Origin: Clostridiales bacterium
GTDB lineage: Bacteria > Bacillota > Clostridia > Oscillospirales > CAG-272
DNA: 64,000 nt
Assembly (NCBI GenBank): GCA_012800735.1
Contig: JAAZIU010000009.1
Coordinates: 1-64,000, forward strand
Direction: 5' to 3'
Shown: piece after piece, positions 26,790-35,413 of the stretch
Position numbering within the stretch: position 1 is the stretch's first letter
How the letters are laid out: each line of letters starts with the position of its first letter
The notes under the pieces: model-generated
The model's input: only the letters and a program-made list of their open reading frames with translations
Told to the model about the DNA's origin: nothing
The model's database searches: none
Position numbers and translations under genes: made by a program

Positions 26790-26819
26790 CTGCCCCTCCT
26801 GAAAATCATATTCCCGAAT

Positions 26820-28025
26820 TTATGTCTCCATCGCCTTTTCAATCAGCCTTACGGCCTCTTTAACGCCGCCTTCTTCCTTGATTTTGGCGGAAATCAGCTC
26901 CGCGTTCCTTTTCTTTTCTTCGTATCTGTTTTTCATCTCCGAAATCGCGCCGAAAATCGTCTCTTCGCTGAGTTTCTTTGACTCAATCGGCTTTGTCGCG
27001 ACGCCGGCGTCGTAAAGCTGCGCCGCAAAGCCCATCTGATCCAGCACGTGCGGCGCCGGGATAGACGGAATTCCGTAAATCATCGTCGCCGCCGAAGTTC
27101 CGAACCCGCAGTGATGAATGACAAACAGGCAATGCCGGAAAAGATAGCTGTGCGGAACGCTGCCGCAGGAAATCATTGTTTCCGGCAGCTCGTAGCTTTT
27201 CAGCGTCTTCTGAAAACCCTGGATAATCGCCCGGCATCCCGCCCTTTCGAAAGCGCGGACGAACATATCGAGCTTTGCTTTATCGGATTTTTCTTCGAAA
27301 GACATCGCTCCGAGCGCCAAAAGTATCGGTTTTTCTCCGTCCGCAAGAAAATTCGCCAGCTTTTCGTCGGGTATGTAATCCTCTTCCTCTTCATACCAAT
27401 AGCCGGTCAGCACGTGATGGTCTTCCCAATACGGGTTTCTTTTGAGAACGTGGCGGCTTATCGGCACAAGATTCAGCCTGCGGGAAATTATCTCGTCGGA
27501 AGACTTTACCGGCGTAAGGCCGTATACTTTCCGTATCTTGTTATACGGTTTTGCCGCCTGCCCACCGATTATCCCTCCGATAAGCTTGTCCCGGAAAGTC
27601 TGGGGCTTCAGCTTTTCGGCGATCATCTCTTTTTGCAGCGTCACGTTTATCGTCGGTATCCCCTGCGCTTCCGCCTCCGTCGCGCCCATCTGGCTGTGGC
27701 TTACGACTATCAGGTCTTTGCCTTTGCAGACGTCGTAAATTTCGGCCGTCGAATTTTGAATGATTTTGAAAACGAAATTCATAAGCCGAAGCATACTCAA
27801 AACGGGGTTTGAATTCTTCCCTCTGATTATCGCCGCCTCTTTTTCGATATCGATATCCGGCCCTATCGGCTCAAAACGGATGCCGGCGCCCTCGACCAGG
27901 TTTCTCCAGTAGGGGTGCGAGCCGAGCGTCACGTCATATCCGGCTCTTTTCAGCTCTGCCGATAAAATGATATACGGCTGAACGTCCCCTCTGGTACCCA
28001 TCGTGAACATGGCGATTTTTTTCAT
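26820..28025 (-). CDS. glycosyltransferase, UDP-glucuronosyl/sterol-glucosyl (GT1) type
   Basis: 401 residues. GT-B fold: N-terminal MFTMGTRGDVQPYIILSAEL, the usual start of GT1 enzymes, and the C-terminal donor site with HHCGFGTSAATMIYGIPSIP (His-Cys-Gly-Gly-Thr-like motif) and DQMGFAAQ. Members move glucose or another sugar from a nucleotide donor to lipids, sterols, macrolides or other hydrophobic acceptors; drug inactivation is a known role. Cytoplasmic, with no membrane helices. It lies among hydrolases and a ClbS-like protein, consistent with xenobiotic or lipid modification. Confidence 0.85.
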   Translation of the reverse strand: MKKIAMFTMGTRGDVQPYIILSAELKRAGYDVTLGSHPYWRNLVEGAGIRFEPIGPDIDIEKEAAIIRGKNSNPVLSMLRLMNFVFKIIQNSTAEIYDVCKGKDLIVVSHSQMGATEAEAQGIPTINVTLQKEMIAEKLKPQTFRDKLIGGIIGGQAAKPYNKIRKVYGLTPVKSSDEIISRRLNLVPISRHVLKRNPYWEDHHVLTGYWYEEEEDYIPDEKLANFLADGEKPILLALGAMSFEEKSDKAKLDMFVRAFERAGCRAIIQGFQKTLKSYELPETMISCGSVPHSYLFRHCLFVIHHCGFGTSAATMIYGIPSIPAPHVLDQMGFAAQLYDAGVATKPIESKKLSEETIFGAISEMKNRYEEKKRNAELISAKIKEEGGVKEAVRLIEKAMET

Positions 28026-28071
28026 TGTCTGCCCCTTTTATTATGTTTTGTGACCGGAAGACGCATTATTT

Positions 28072-28878
28072 TTATGTTTCCAGAAAATCGAGAACACGCC
28101 GATTAAAATCCTTCGCTTCTTCAAAAGCGCCGTGACCCAATCCCGGATATACAATCAAATCGCTGTTCGCAATATTTTTGTGCATCTCGTAAGACGCCTG
28201 TATTCCGACTATTTTATCTTCCTCTCCGCCGATGATAAGCGCGGGGCAGGAAATATTCTTCAAATCATCGATAGCGCTGAAGCGGAGAATTGCCTCTGCG
28301 TTGATCAGGAATCTGCCGTAGTCGGACGGCTTGCCGATAAAACCGATTATCGGATAGATAATTCTGTATTTCCAAAGAGATTTCGACGAATAGGTATTTT
28401 CCGCAACGTCGATCATGAGTTTCCTGTGATCTCCCTGCTTTGCAAAGCAAATCCATCGGTTGACGCAAGCCGCCGTCAGCTCGTTTATCCGGGGCGCGGA
28501 AACTGCAATTATGAGTTTTTCGATAAGCTCCGGGTGGTCAATCGCAAGATATTGCGCAATCATCCCGCCCTGAGACACCCCGATAACCGACGCTTTCTCT
28601 ATCCCGAGCTGACGCATCGCCTTTGCCTGATCATCGGACATATCCCGGATAGAATATCCCTCCGGCAGGCAATCCTTCCTGCTGAACGCGTAAACCCTGT
28701 ATTTTTTTGCGAAAATCCTGTAATAACCCGCCAAAAGCAGGGCTTTTCCTTTTACCGTCGCAAGACCGTCCGACAAGCCGGGGAGAAGAATCAGAACCTT
28801 TTCCCCGAAGCCGAAAGAAACGTAGCTCATTTCGGCGCCGTCAACGACAACCGTTCCGTTTTTTGCATTCCGCAACAT
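28072..28878 (-). CDS. alpha/beta hydrolase
   Basis: 268 residues, soluble. Oxyanion strand VLILLPGLSDGLATVKG, nucleophile elbow VIGVSQGGMIAQ (Ser in VSQGG), acid residue in IIGGEEDKIVGIQ, catalytic His in YPGLGHGAFEE. Esterase, lactonase or similar. Lies 46 bp upstream of the glycosyltransferase on the same strand, likely co-transcribed. Confidence 0.88.
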   Translation of the reverse strand: MLRNAKNGTVVVDGAEMSYVSFGFGEKVLILLPGLSDGLATVKGKALLLAGYYRIFAKKYRVYAFSRKDCLPEGYSIRDMSDDQAKAMRQLGIEKASVIGVSQGGMIAQYLAIDHPELIEKLIIAVSAPRINELTAACVNRWICFAKQGDHRKLMIDVAENTYSSKSLWKYRIIYPIIGFIGKPSDYGRFLINAEAILRFSAIDDLKNISCPALIIGGEEDKIVGIQASYEMHKNIANSDLIVYPGLGHGAFEEAKDFNRRVLDFLET

Positions 28879-28982
28879 AATTTCGGTATCCTCATAATTT
28901 ATATCATGTTTACAAACCGGTTTATTATAAGCTGTTGCGTACTATTTATCGTCCGACATCAGCGCGGCCGACCGTCTGACTG

Positions 28983-29519
28983 TTATCCGCAGTTCTTTTT
29001 ATGGGCTTTCAGCTTCTTTATCGCCCAGTCATAATGGCTTGCGGTCGTGCTTACAAAATATGAGCCGAGCGTGCTGCCGCCTACCCATGGAAAAACATCC
29101 TTGGCAAATAGTTCTTTATCCGAAAAGGTCTCGGCGAGCTTCATTATATCCTCATGAGACTTTTTGAGCATTAATTCGGCGTCTTCAAGCGCCGTGCCTT
29201 GGTGTTTCTTCCAAAACTCAACATTCATCTCGCCGTAGGTTTTCCAGTTATACGGCGGGATGAGGAAAGGGCGGTCTTCGCCTTTCATATTTGAATCGAC
29301 CCAATTCAGCATAAGCTGATGCCACTCGTAAAGGTGAATCAGAACATCCCGCAGGTTTTTGTCCCGCTTCCAGTGTTCTTCCTTTTTATTTAAGTCGGCT
29401 GAAAAGTCAAAAGGCGTATTCAGCTCTGTTTCCGACATCGACGCTATGAGTTCATTTAGTTTTTCAAAATTCATATGCGCGGCGGTCAGAAGATCCGTTT
29501 TTGACGTCGGTCTTGCCAT
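28983..29519 (-). CDS. ClbS/DfsB family four-helix bundle protein
   Basis: 178 residues. It starts MARPTSKTDLLTAAHMNFEK and carries DVLIHLYEWHQLMLNW, YNWKTYGEMNVEFW and FPWVGGSTLGSYFVS, the typical blocks of the DUF1706/ClbS family (~170 residues). The characterised member ClbS hydrolyses the cyclopropane warhead of colibactin and protects the producer's DNA; most members are uncharacterised. Here no colibactin-type genes are present. A self-protection or detoxification role is inferred. Confidence 0.88.
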   Translation of the reverse strand: MARPTSKTDLLTAAHMNFEKLNELIASMSETELNTPFDFSADLNKKEEHWKRDKNLRDVLIHLYEWHQLMLNWVDSNMKGEDRPFLIPPYNWKTYGEMNVEFWKKHQGTALEDAELMLKKSHEDIMKLAETFSDKELFAKDVFPWVGGSTLGSYFVSTTASHYDWAIKKLKAHKKNCG

Positions 29520-29607
29520 AAAAGCCTCATTTTTCGTGTGAATAATCCAGACACCGTCCGGATTATTCGGTTTTATCGGGTCGAAATTTCGGATGGCTGT
29601 CTGTGTT

Positions 29608-31563
29608 TCAGCCGTCGGAGGGGTCTTTTCCGGCTTCTGTTTCGCTTTCCGCCTCCCCCGTCACCCTCCCCAGCAGCTCAAAGCTGTTCTTCAGGAAGTT
29701 CACAAGCTCATCCGACGAAAGCTGTCTCTGGGAAAGCAGCGCTAAGGTATACATCTGAGACGCGACGGTTTCGTCGAGCGTCTCCCCGAGCTTCTTTATC
29801 AGCGGCGAGTTGGTGTTGACGACAAGCGTAGACGACGCGGTTGAGGGAATCTCATAGTCTTCGCCTTCGGTCATCCGGTACATCCGCATCATCTCGTCCA
29901 TTCTCCGTCCGCCCTCGTCGACGTTGAGCAGCAGCGGCGTGCCTTCGTCGCGCAGCGGCTCGTATTTGACTTCAAGCTTATCGCTGCCGCAGACTTTGCG
30001 GAAAAGAGAAGTCAGCGCTTCGTTGTCGTATTCCTCGCCCTCGGCTTTGAGAGCGCCGGCGACATCGGCGTCTACGCGGAGGAACTTGATTTTCAGCTCC
30101 TGCTCAAGGACGTTTATAAACTGCGTGTCGATGAATTTATCAAAATCGACGACGTCTATCTCCTGAGCGCGGTACATCGCGACATAGGCGGCGTGAGCCT
30201 GCGGGGAGGTGGTGTAATAGACGGTGTTTTCGTGCTTTTCCTTTGCCTTTTCGAGGTATTCGGCAACTGTGACGTATTTATCGGTCTTTTTGCCGTCGGT
30301 TAGTCCGAGCAGGACGATATCCTTCACCCGCTCATAAAACTTGCGGTCGCGCAGACAGCCGTATTCGATGAATATCTTCATATCCGGCCAGAGCTTCTCG
30401 AAATTCTCGCGGTCGTCGCGGAACATCTGAGAAAGCTTGTCGGTGACTTTTTTGGTTATATGATTGGAAATCTTAGTTACATATCCGGAATTCTGCAGAT
30501 ATGAGCGGCTGACGTTGAGCGGCAGTTCGGGACAGTCGAGCACTCCCTTGAGCATCAGCAGATACTCGGGGATGACTTCCTTTATATTGTCGGCGACGAA
30601 TACCTGGTTGTAGTAAAGCTTTATCTGCCCTTCGAGGCGGTCGGTTTCGGTGTTGAAGCGGGGGAAATAGATTATCCCGCGGAAATTTAAGGGGTAGTCG
30701 GCGTTGAGATGGATGTGAAAGAGCGGTTCCTTCCAGTCGGCGAAGACCTTGCGGTAAAATTCCTTGTATTCCTCGTCGGTTATCTCCGACGGGTTTTTCA
30801 TCCAGAGCGGATGGGTGTCGTTTACCGGGGTTTCGCAGGAGCAGGGCGGCGTTTCCTTTTCATTGCCGTCCTCGTCCTTTTCCGGTTCGACGCATTTGTG
30901 GTCGGCGGTTTTGAAATATATCTCAACCGGCATGAAAGCGCAGTATTTGTCGAGCAGCTCGCGTATCTTTGTTTCTTTCAGAAAATCGCGCTCGTCTTCC
31001 GAGACGTAAAGTATAACGTCGGTGCCGCGTCCCGCCGTACGGACGGTGTCGAACATCTCGTATTTTCCGTCGTCGCCGCAGCTCCAGCGGACGGCGGGGG
31101 CGTCCTGCCAGGACTGTGTGATTATATCTATCTTTTCCGCGACCATGAACGCGGAGTAGAATCCGAGACCGAAATGGCCGATAATGCCGCTTTTAGATGA
31201 ATCTCCGCCCTCCGCTTCGTATTTTTCGATAAAATCAAGCGCGCCGGAGAGGGCAATCTGACCGATATATTTCTTGACCTCATCTCCGGTCATGCCGATT
31301 CCGTTGTCGGTGAAAGTCAAAGTGCCGTTTTTTTCGTCGGAGACGACGTCGACGCGCCAGCCCTCGTCGGGAATCTCCCGCGCTTCGCCCAAAGATATCA
31401 GTCGGCGCAGCTTGGTAACGGCGTCGCAGGAGTTTGAGACCATCTCGCGGAGGAATATTTCTTTATCTGAATAGAGCCATTTTTTGATTATCGGGAAGAT
31501 GTGCTGCGTCGTTACGCTGATCTCCCCGCTTTCGGAGGTAAAATCTAATTTTTCTTCTGCCAT
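29608..31563 (-). CDS. htpG: molecular chaperone HtpG (Hsp90)
   Basis: 651 residues, full length. N-terminal GHKL ATPase: REMVSNSCDAVTKLR (catalytic Glu and Mg-binding Asn), FTDNGIGMTGDEV, and GHFGLGFYSAFMVAEKID lid region. Then the middle domain with WMKNPSEITDEEYKEFYR and the catalytic Arg in LPLNVSRSYLQ, then the dimerisation domain. An ATP-driven cytoplasmic chaperone for client folding under stress. It has its own consensus promoter. Between htpG and the phage head operon lies a 424-bp gap. Confidence 0.95.
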   Translation of the reverse strand: MAEEKLDFTSESGEISVTTQHIFPIIKKWLYSDKEIFLREMVSNSCDAVTKLRRLISLGEAREIPDEGWRVDVVSDEKNGTLTFTDNGIGMTGDEVKKYIGQIALSGALDFIEKYEAEGGDSSKSGIIGHFGLGFYSAFMVAEKIDIITQSWQDAPAVRWSCGDDGKYEMFDTVRTAGRGTDVILYVSEDERDFLKETKIRELLDKYCAFMPVEIYFKTADHKCVEPEKDEDGNEKETPPCSCETPVNDTHPLWMKNPSEITDEEYKEFYRKVFADWKEPLFHIHLNADYPLNFRGIIYFPRFNTETDRLEGQIKLYYNQVFVADNIKEVIPEYLLMLKGVLDCPELPLNVSRSYLQNSGYVTKISNHITKKVTDKLSQMFRDDRENFEKLWPDMKIFIEYGCLRDRKFYERVKDIVLLGLTDGKKTDKYVTVAEYLEKAKEKHENTVYYTTSPQAHAAYVAMYRAQEIDVVDFDKFIDTQFINVLEQELKIKFLRVDADVAGALKAEGEEYDNEALTSLFRKVCGSDKLEVKYEPLRDEGTPLLLNVDEGGRRMDEMMRMYRMTEGEDYEIPSTASSTLVVNTNSPLIKKLGETLDETVASQMYTLALLSQRQLSSDELVNFLKNSFELLGRVTGEAESETEAGKDPSDG

Positions 31564-31622
31564 TATATTTGCCTTTCGGAATGCTTTTAAAAGTTGTCGT
31601 GTTTATCTTTCCATTCCCCGAT

Positions 31623-31651
31623 ATTATAACATAATTTGGCATAACAGTCAA
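31623..31651 (-). promoter_or_regulatory. promoter of htpG
   Basis: Minus strand TTGACT, 17 bp, TATAAT, about 60 bp before the start. No CIRCE operator seen. Confidence 0.85.
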
Positions 31652-31691
31652 GTGGATTTCATGACTTGAGGGACAATTCGGGTTCGATTTT

Positions 31692-31977
31692 TGCGAACTA
31701 TATAGAACTTATACGCATGATACGAACTTTAATTATGAACAAAATGATTTTCCCGCCGCTTATCTGCGGCGCCCTCAATTCTGACCAATAACGCTGTTTA
31801 TCCTTATTCTGACTGACATTTTCGCGAACAAAAGCAATCTGAGATTTCGCCGAAGCTTCCTCTTAAATGAAAATCACCGTCCCCGTAAGTTCAAGTTTGT
31901 GCAATATTAAGGCTTGTTTTGATTCGAACTATATGGTAATATAGATACGACGATTAGAATTAATACGAACAACAAGG
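31692..31977 (+). promoter_or_regulatory. phage head operon upstream region with candidate promoter
   Basis: No gene between htpG and the small terminase. Two imperfect copies of a CGAACTATAT block followed by ATACGAAC lie at about 31694-31735 and 31925-31970. The most likely promoter is TTGTTT (31914-31919), 17 bp, TAATAT (31937-31942). ATTAGAATTAATACGAAC begins at 31953 and resembles sequence just after the holin promoter at 58765. Confidence 0.5.
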
Positions 31978-31987
31978 GGGGTATTGA

Positions 31988-32326
31988 ATGAGCGAAAAGG
32001 ATAACATAGGGGTTTTGGACGACACCGCCGATATCGAAAGCGAGGCGGAGCTGCTCGCCGCCTGCGGCGCTTATTTTGACGACTGCCGAGAAAAAGGCTT
32101 GGTTGCGACGGCGGCGGGTTTCCGCTTCTCGCTCGGCATGACAAGCTGGGAGATGGACGAGCTTGCCGGGCGGTTCCCGCGGGCAAAAGATTTGATGCGC
32201 GCCCGCTTCATCGACGAAGCGGTCAACCGCAAAGCGCCGAACACCGCGTCGACTATGGCGTTCCTGCTTGAGCTGGCGGACAGCTTCGGCGACGCCGCCG
32301 GAATCGACCTTACAGACGGGGAGTGA
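31988..32326 (+). CDS. phage terminase small subunit (putative)
   Basis: 112 residues. Acidic N-terminus, then FRFSLGMTSWEMDELAGRFP, a helix-turn-helix-like segment, then NTASTMAFLLELADSFGDAA. Small terminases bind the pac or cos site and load DNA on the large subunit. The assignment rests on size, the HTH-like part and the position directly before the large subunit, with which the gene overlaps (GTGA). AAGGGGGG stands 6 bp before ATG. First gene of the head operon. Confidence 0.65.
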   Translation: MSEKDNIGVLDDTADIESEAELLAACGAYFDDCREKGLVATAAGFRFSLGMTSWEMDELAGRFPRAKDLMRARFIDEAVNRKAPNTASTMAFLLELADSFGDAAGIDLTDGE

Positions 32327-33678
32327 CAGTGAAAAAATCCGTCCTCCGAAAAGGGTTCAGAGACTTCGGCACACCGTCGGAAAAGCAGCGGCTTTTCTTT
32401 AATTCCCGCGCGAAATACACCGCTTACGGCGGAGCAAGGGGAGGGGGAAAGTCGTGGGCGCTGCGGCGGAAACTTGCGCTGATGGCGCTGAGATGGCCGG
32501 GCTCGAAACTGCTTTTGGTGCGGCGGTCGTATCCGGAACTTTACTCAAACCACATCCTGCCGCTTCAGGCGGCGCTTAGAGGAGTCGCCGTCTGGAACGA
32601 ACAGCGAAAATGTTTCCGGTTTAAAAACGGCTCGATCCTTTTCATGGGCTATCTTGCCAGCGACTCCGACGCGCAGCGCTATCAGGGGCGGGAATACGAC
32701 GTCATCGCGATAGACGAGGCGACGCAAATCACCGAATATCAGTTCAACTGCCTCCGCGCCTGCCTTAGAGGGGTGAGCCGGACGCCGAAGCGGATGTATC
32801 TGAGCTGCAACCCCGGCGGCGTCGGGCACATCTGGGTCAAAAGGCTGTTCGTCGACCGCAATTTCGCCGACGGCGAAAATCCCGACGATTACGCCTTTAT
32901 TCAAGCGAAAGCCGCCGACAATCCGGCGCTCATGAAAGCCGATCCCGATTATGTAAACCGTCTTCGCGCAATCCGCGACCCGCGCCTCCGCCGCGCCTGG
33001 CTCGACGGCGACTGGAACGTCTTCGAAGGGCAGTTCTTCGCCGAGTTTGACCCGGAAAGGCATATAAAATATCAGCCCGCCCTCGCCGGAAGCTGGTTCT
33101 GCGGACTTGACTACGGCTTTGATATGCTGGCGCTCATAGTCTGCGTTATCGGCGCCGACGGACACGTTCACGTCGCGGCGGAATTGTGCAGGGAAAACCT
33201 CACCCTCTCGGCGGCGGCGATTGAAATAAGGCGAAAGCTTGACGAAATCAAAGCGAGATATCCCAAATCGGAGCCGATGTATATCGCGGCGTCGCCCGAC
33301 CTCTGGAACCGCCGTCAGGACAGCGGAGTTTCGGGAATCGAGACAATGAGCAGAATCGCGCTTCCGCCGCTGATACGCGCGGACGACCGCCGGGTGCCGG
33401 GCTGGCTGAATATGCGGGAGTATCTCGCGTTTTCCCCGGACGGAAATCCGGGGCTTACGATAGACCCCTCCTGCGAGACGCTGATATCGTCGATGCAGGC
33501 GCTGGTCTTCTCGAAAACCGTCCCCGACGACGCCTCCGACAGGCCGCACAGCGCCACCCACGCGCCGGAAGCGCTGAGATACGCCCTGATGAGCCGCCCG
33601 AGAGCGCCCGTCGAAGCAGAAAAGACGAATTTCGCCTTTGAGCGAAAAAACCCGGGCGGCTGGAACTTTATCCGCTGA
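32323..33678 (+). CDS. phage terminase large subunit
   Basis: 451 residues, intact. ATPase: Walker A GGARGGGKS (36-44), Walker B VIAIDEATQ (127-135), coupling segment LSCNPGG. C-terminal nuclease: FCGLDYGFD (first acidic residue) and AASPDLW, with HSATHAPEALRYAL near the end, in the RNase-H-like fold of the PBSX/Terminase_3 group. It pumps DNA into the prohead and cuts it. GTG start coupled to the small-subunit gene. Base composition matches the chromosome. Confidence 0.93.
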   Translation: MTVKKSVLRKGFRDFGTPSEKQRLFFNSRAKYTAYGGARGGGKSWALRRKLALMALRWPGSKLLLVRRSYPELYSNHILPLQAALRGVAVWNEQRKCFRFKNGSILFMGYLASDSDAQRYQGREYDVIAIDEATQITEYQFNCLRACLRGVSRTPKRMYLSCNPGGVGHIWVKRLFVDRNFADGENPDDYAFIQAKAADNPALMKADPDYVNRLRAIRDPRLRRAWLDGDWNVFEGQFFAEFDPERHIKYQPALAGSWFCGLDYGFDMLALIVCVIGADGHVHVAAELCRENLTLSAAAIEIRRKLDEIKARYPKSEPMYIAASPDLWNRRQDSGVSGIETMSRIALPPLIRADDRRVPGWLNMREYLAFSPDGNPGLTIDPSCETLISSMQALVFSKTVPDDASDRPHSATHAPEALRYALMSRPRAPVEAEKTNFAFERKNPGGWNFIR

Positions 33679-33702
33679 ACAACCAAAAAACGAGGAAATA
33701 AA

Positions 33703-35409
33703 ATGGCATATCCCGAAAGCAAAAGGCTTATTTATGAAACGAAATTTCCGGGGCTGACGTCGGCGCTCGAGTGCCTGAACCTGCGCCATGACGGCGGAGC
33801 GCTCGTATCAAGACCCGGATTTAAAACGCTTATCACGGCAGGCGGAAATATACGCGGCGCCTGGTACGGCTCATATGACGGCGCCGTCGAAAGCCGCTGG
33901 CACTATGTCGTCGGCGCGGGCGTTTACCGGCTGAATCCCGACGGAGCGGCGCATATAGGCGCTCTTGCCACTACCGAAGGCGAAGTCAGCTTCTATTTCT
34001 TCGCCGGCGCGCTTTATCTGCTCGACGGGGCGAACATCTATCTCATCGGCGCGGAGGGAGCCGCCGTTCTTGAGGGCGAGATACCGACGGTCGCGATATC
34101 AAACGGAGCGGGACCGGGTAAGGTGGTAACCGAGCCGAATCTCATGAACGACAGGGTAAAAGAGGTTTTCTACCTGAATTCTTCTACCGCGAGCGTGCAG
34201 CTCAGCCGGCGGGCGCTGTCGGTGCATGAAGTCAGAAAAAACGGCGCTCTGCTTTCCGGCTGGACGCTGAATTACGGAGATGTCGGGACGGTTGTGACAT
34301 TCGCGCAGCAGATACACGGCTACGCCACGGTTGAGGTGATTTACACCCCGCTTACGCAGGGCGGCGATACCGCCTCGCTGAGGGCGAAACTCCGCCGCTG
34401 CCGTCACGCGGCGGTCTGGGGCGGGGTAGGCGCGTCGGCGGTGCTGCTCTGGGGCGCCGACCCGAATACCGTCTTTGCTTCGGAGCTGAAAACAGGCAGT
34501 CCCTGCGGCGGGTATTTCACCCGGGACGGAGTCTTCTCCGTCGGCTCGGCTCATCCGCTGAACGCGATAGTCAGGCGGGGCAGCCGCGCGCTTGCGTTTA
34601 CGAGGGGAGAATGCTTTCTTCTGACGCAAAAGAAGATAGGCGAAGCGACCGATAAAAACGGCGTTGTGTTAGGTTCCCGCCACGGCTATCACTCGTCGAT
34701 GCTGAACGAATCGGTAGGCGCTTACCGCCCCGGCGGCGCGGTGATGGCGGGCAGGGCGCCTATATCCGTCGACCGCGGCGGCGTCTGGCTCTGGAACGCC
34801 TCATATGTCGCCGGTGAGCGCGACGCGGAACGCATTATCGGCTGCCCCGACCTCGACGACGAGACGCTTTCCGCCGCCGACCTCCGGTACGACGCGCCGC
34901 ACGGCGAAATCTGGCTCTGCGCCGGCGGGAGGACGCTTGTCTATAACGAAAAACGAAAGGAGTGGTATAAATACGACTTCTGCCCCGATTTCTGCCTTGA
35001 CTTCGAGGGGAGGACGGCGGCCGTCTTCGGCGGGACTCTGGCGGTTTTTGAAGACGGATACTGCTTTGACGGCGATATCCCGATAACCGTCGGCTACAAA
35101 GGGAATTGGAAAGACTGCGGCGAGCCGATAAGACGCAAAACGGCGGCGTTCGCCACCATTACCATGGGCGCCGGGTCAAACGCCGTCGCGGCTTTCGCCG
35201 ACGGTACGACGGAAAGCGGGGATATCGTCAGCCGCCAGATCCTTACCCGCGCGGCGGGAGATGCGCCCGTAGTCTGCCGCAGCCGGATTCGCTTAGGCAG
35301 AGTCGACCATATCCGTCTGCGCTTTTCCGGCGAAGCGCCGGTGAAGCTGCTCTCCGCCGAAATCTATTCGACGGCGGAGGGCGGCGGAGAGAACAAAACA
35401 AGGAGGTGA
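33703..35409 (+). CDS. P22 gp10-like head-closure / DNA-stabilisation protein (putative)
   Basis: 568 residues, strand-rich with repeated short blocks such as GAWYGSYDGAVESRWHYVVG, GVYRLNPDG, YFFAGALYLLDG and GGVWLWNASYV, consistent with a beta-propeller hub. The overall plan (MAYPESKRLIYETKFPGLTS, LVSRPGFKTL opening) matches stabilisation proteins that plug the portal of podovirus-type heads. It sits between large terminase and portal, an unusual place as gp10 normally follows the coat gene. GAGG precedes ATG. Another phage surface or tail role cannot be excluded. Confidence 0.55.
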   Translation: MAYPESKRLIYETKFPGLTSALECLNLRHDGGALVSRPGFKTLITAGGNIRGAWYGSYDGAVESRWHYVVGAGVYRLNPDGAAHIGALATTEGEVSFYFFAGALYLLDGANIYLIGAEGAAVLEGEIPTVAISNGAGPGKVVTEPNLMNDRVKEVFYLNSSTASVQLSRRALSVHEVRKNGALLSGWTLNYGDVGTVVTFAQQIHGYATVEVIYTPLTQGGDTASLRAKLRRCRHAAVWGGVGASAVLLWGADPNTVFASELKTGSPCGGYFTRDGVFSVGSAHPLNAIVRRGSRALAFTRGECFLLTQKKIGEATDKNGVVLGSRHGYHSSMLNESVGAYRPGGAVMAGRAPISVDRGGVWLWNASYVAGERDAERIIGCPDLDDETLSAADLRYDAPHGEIWLCAGGRTLVYNEKRKEWYKYDFCPDFCLDFEGRTAAVFGGTLAVFEDGYCFDGDIPITVGYKGNWKDCGEPIRRKTAAFATITMGAGSNAVAAFADGTTESGDIVSRQILTRAAGDAPVVCRSRIRLGRVDHIRLRFSGEAPVKLLSAEIYSTAEGGGENKTRR

Positions 35410-35413
35410 ACTT

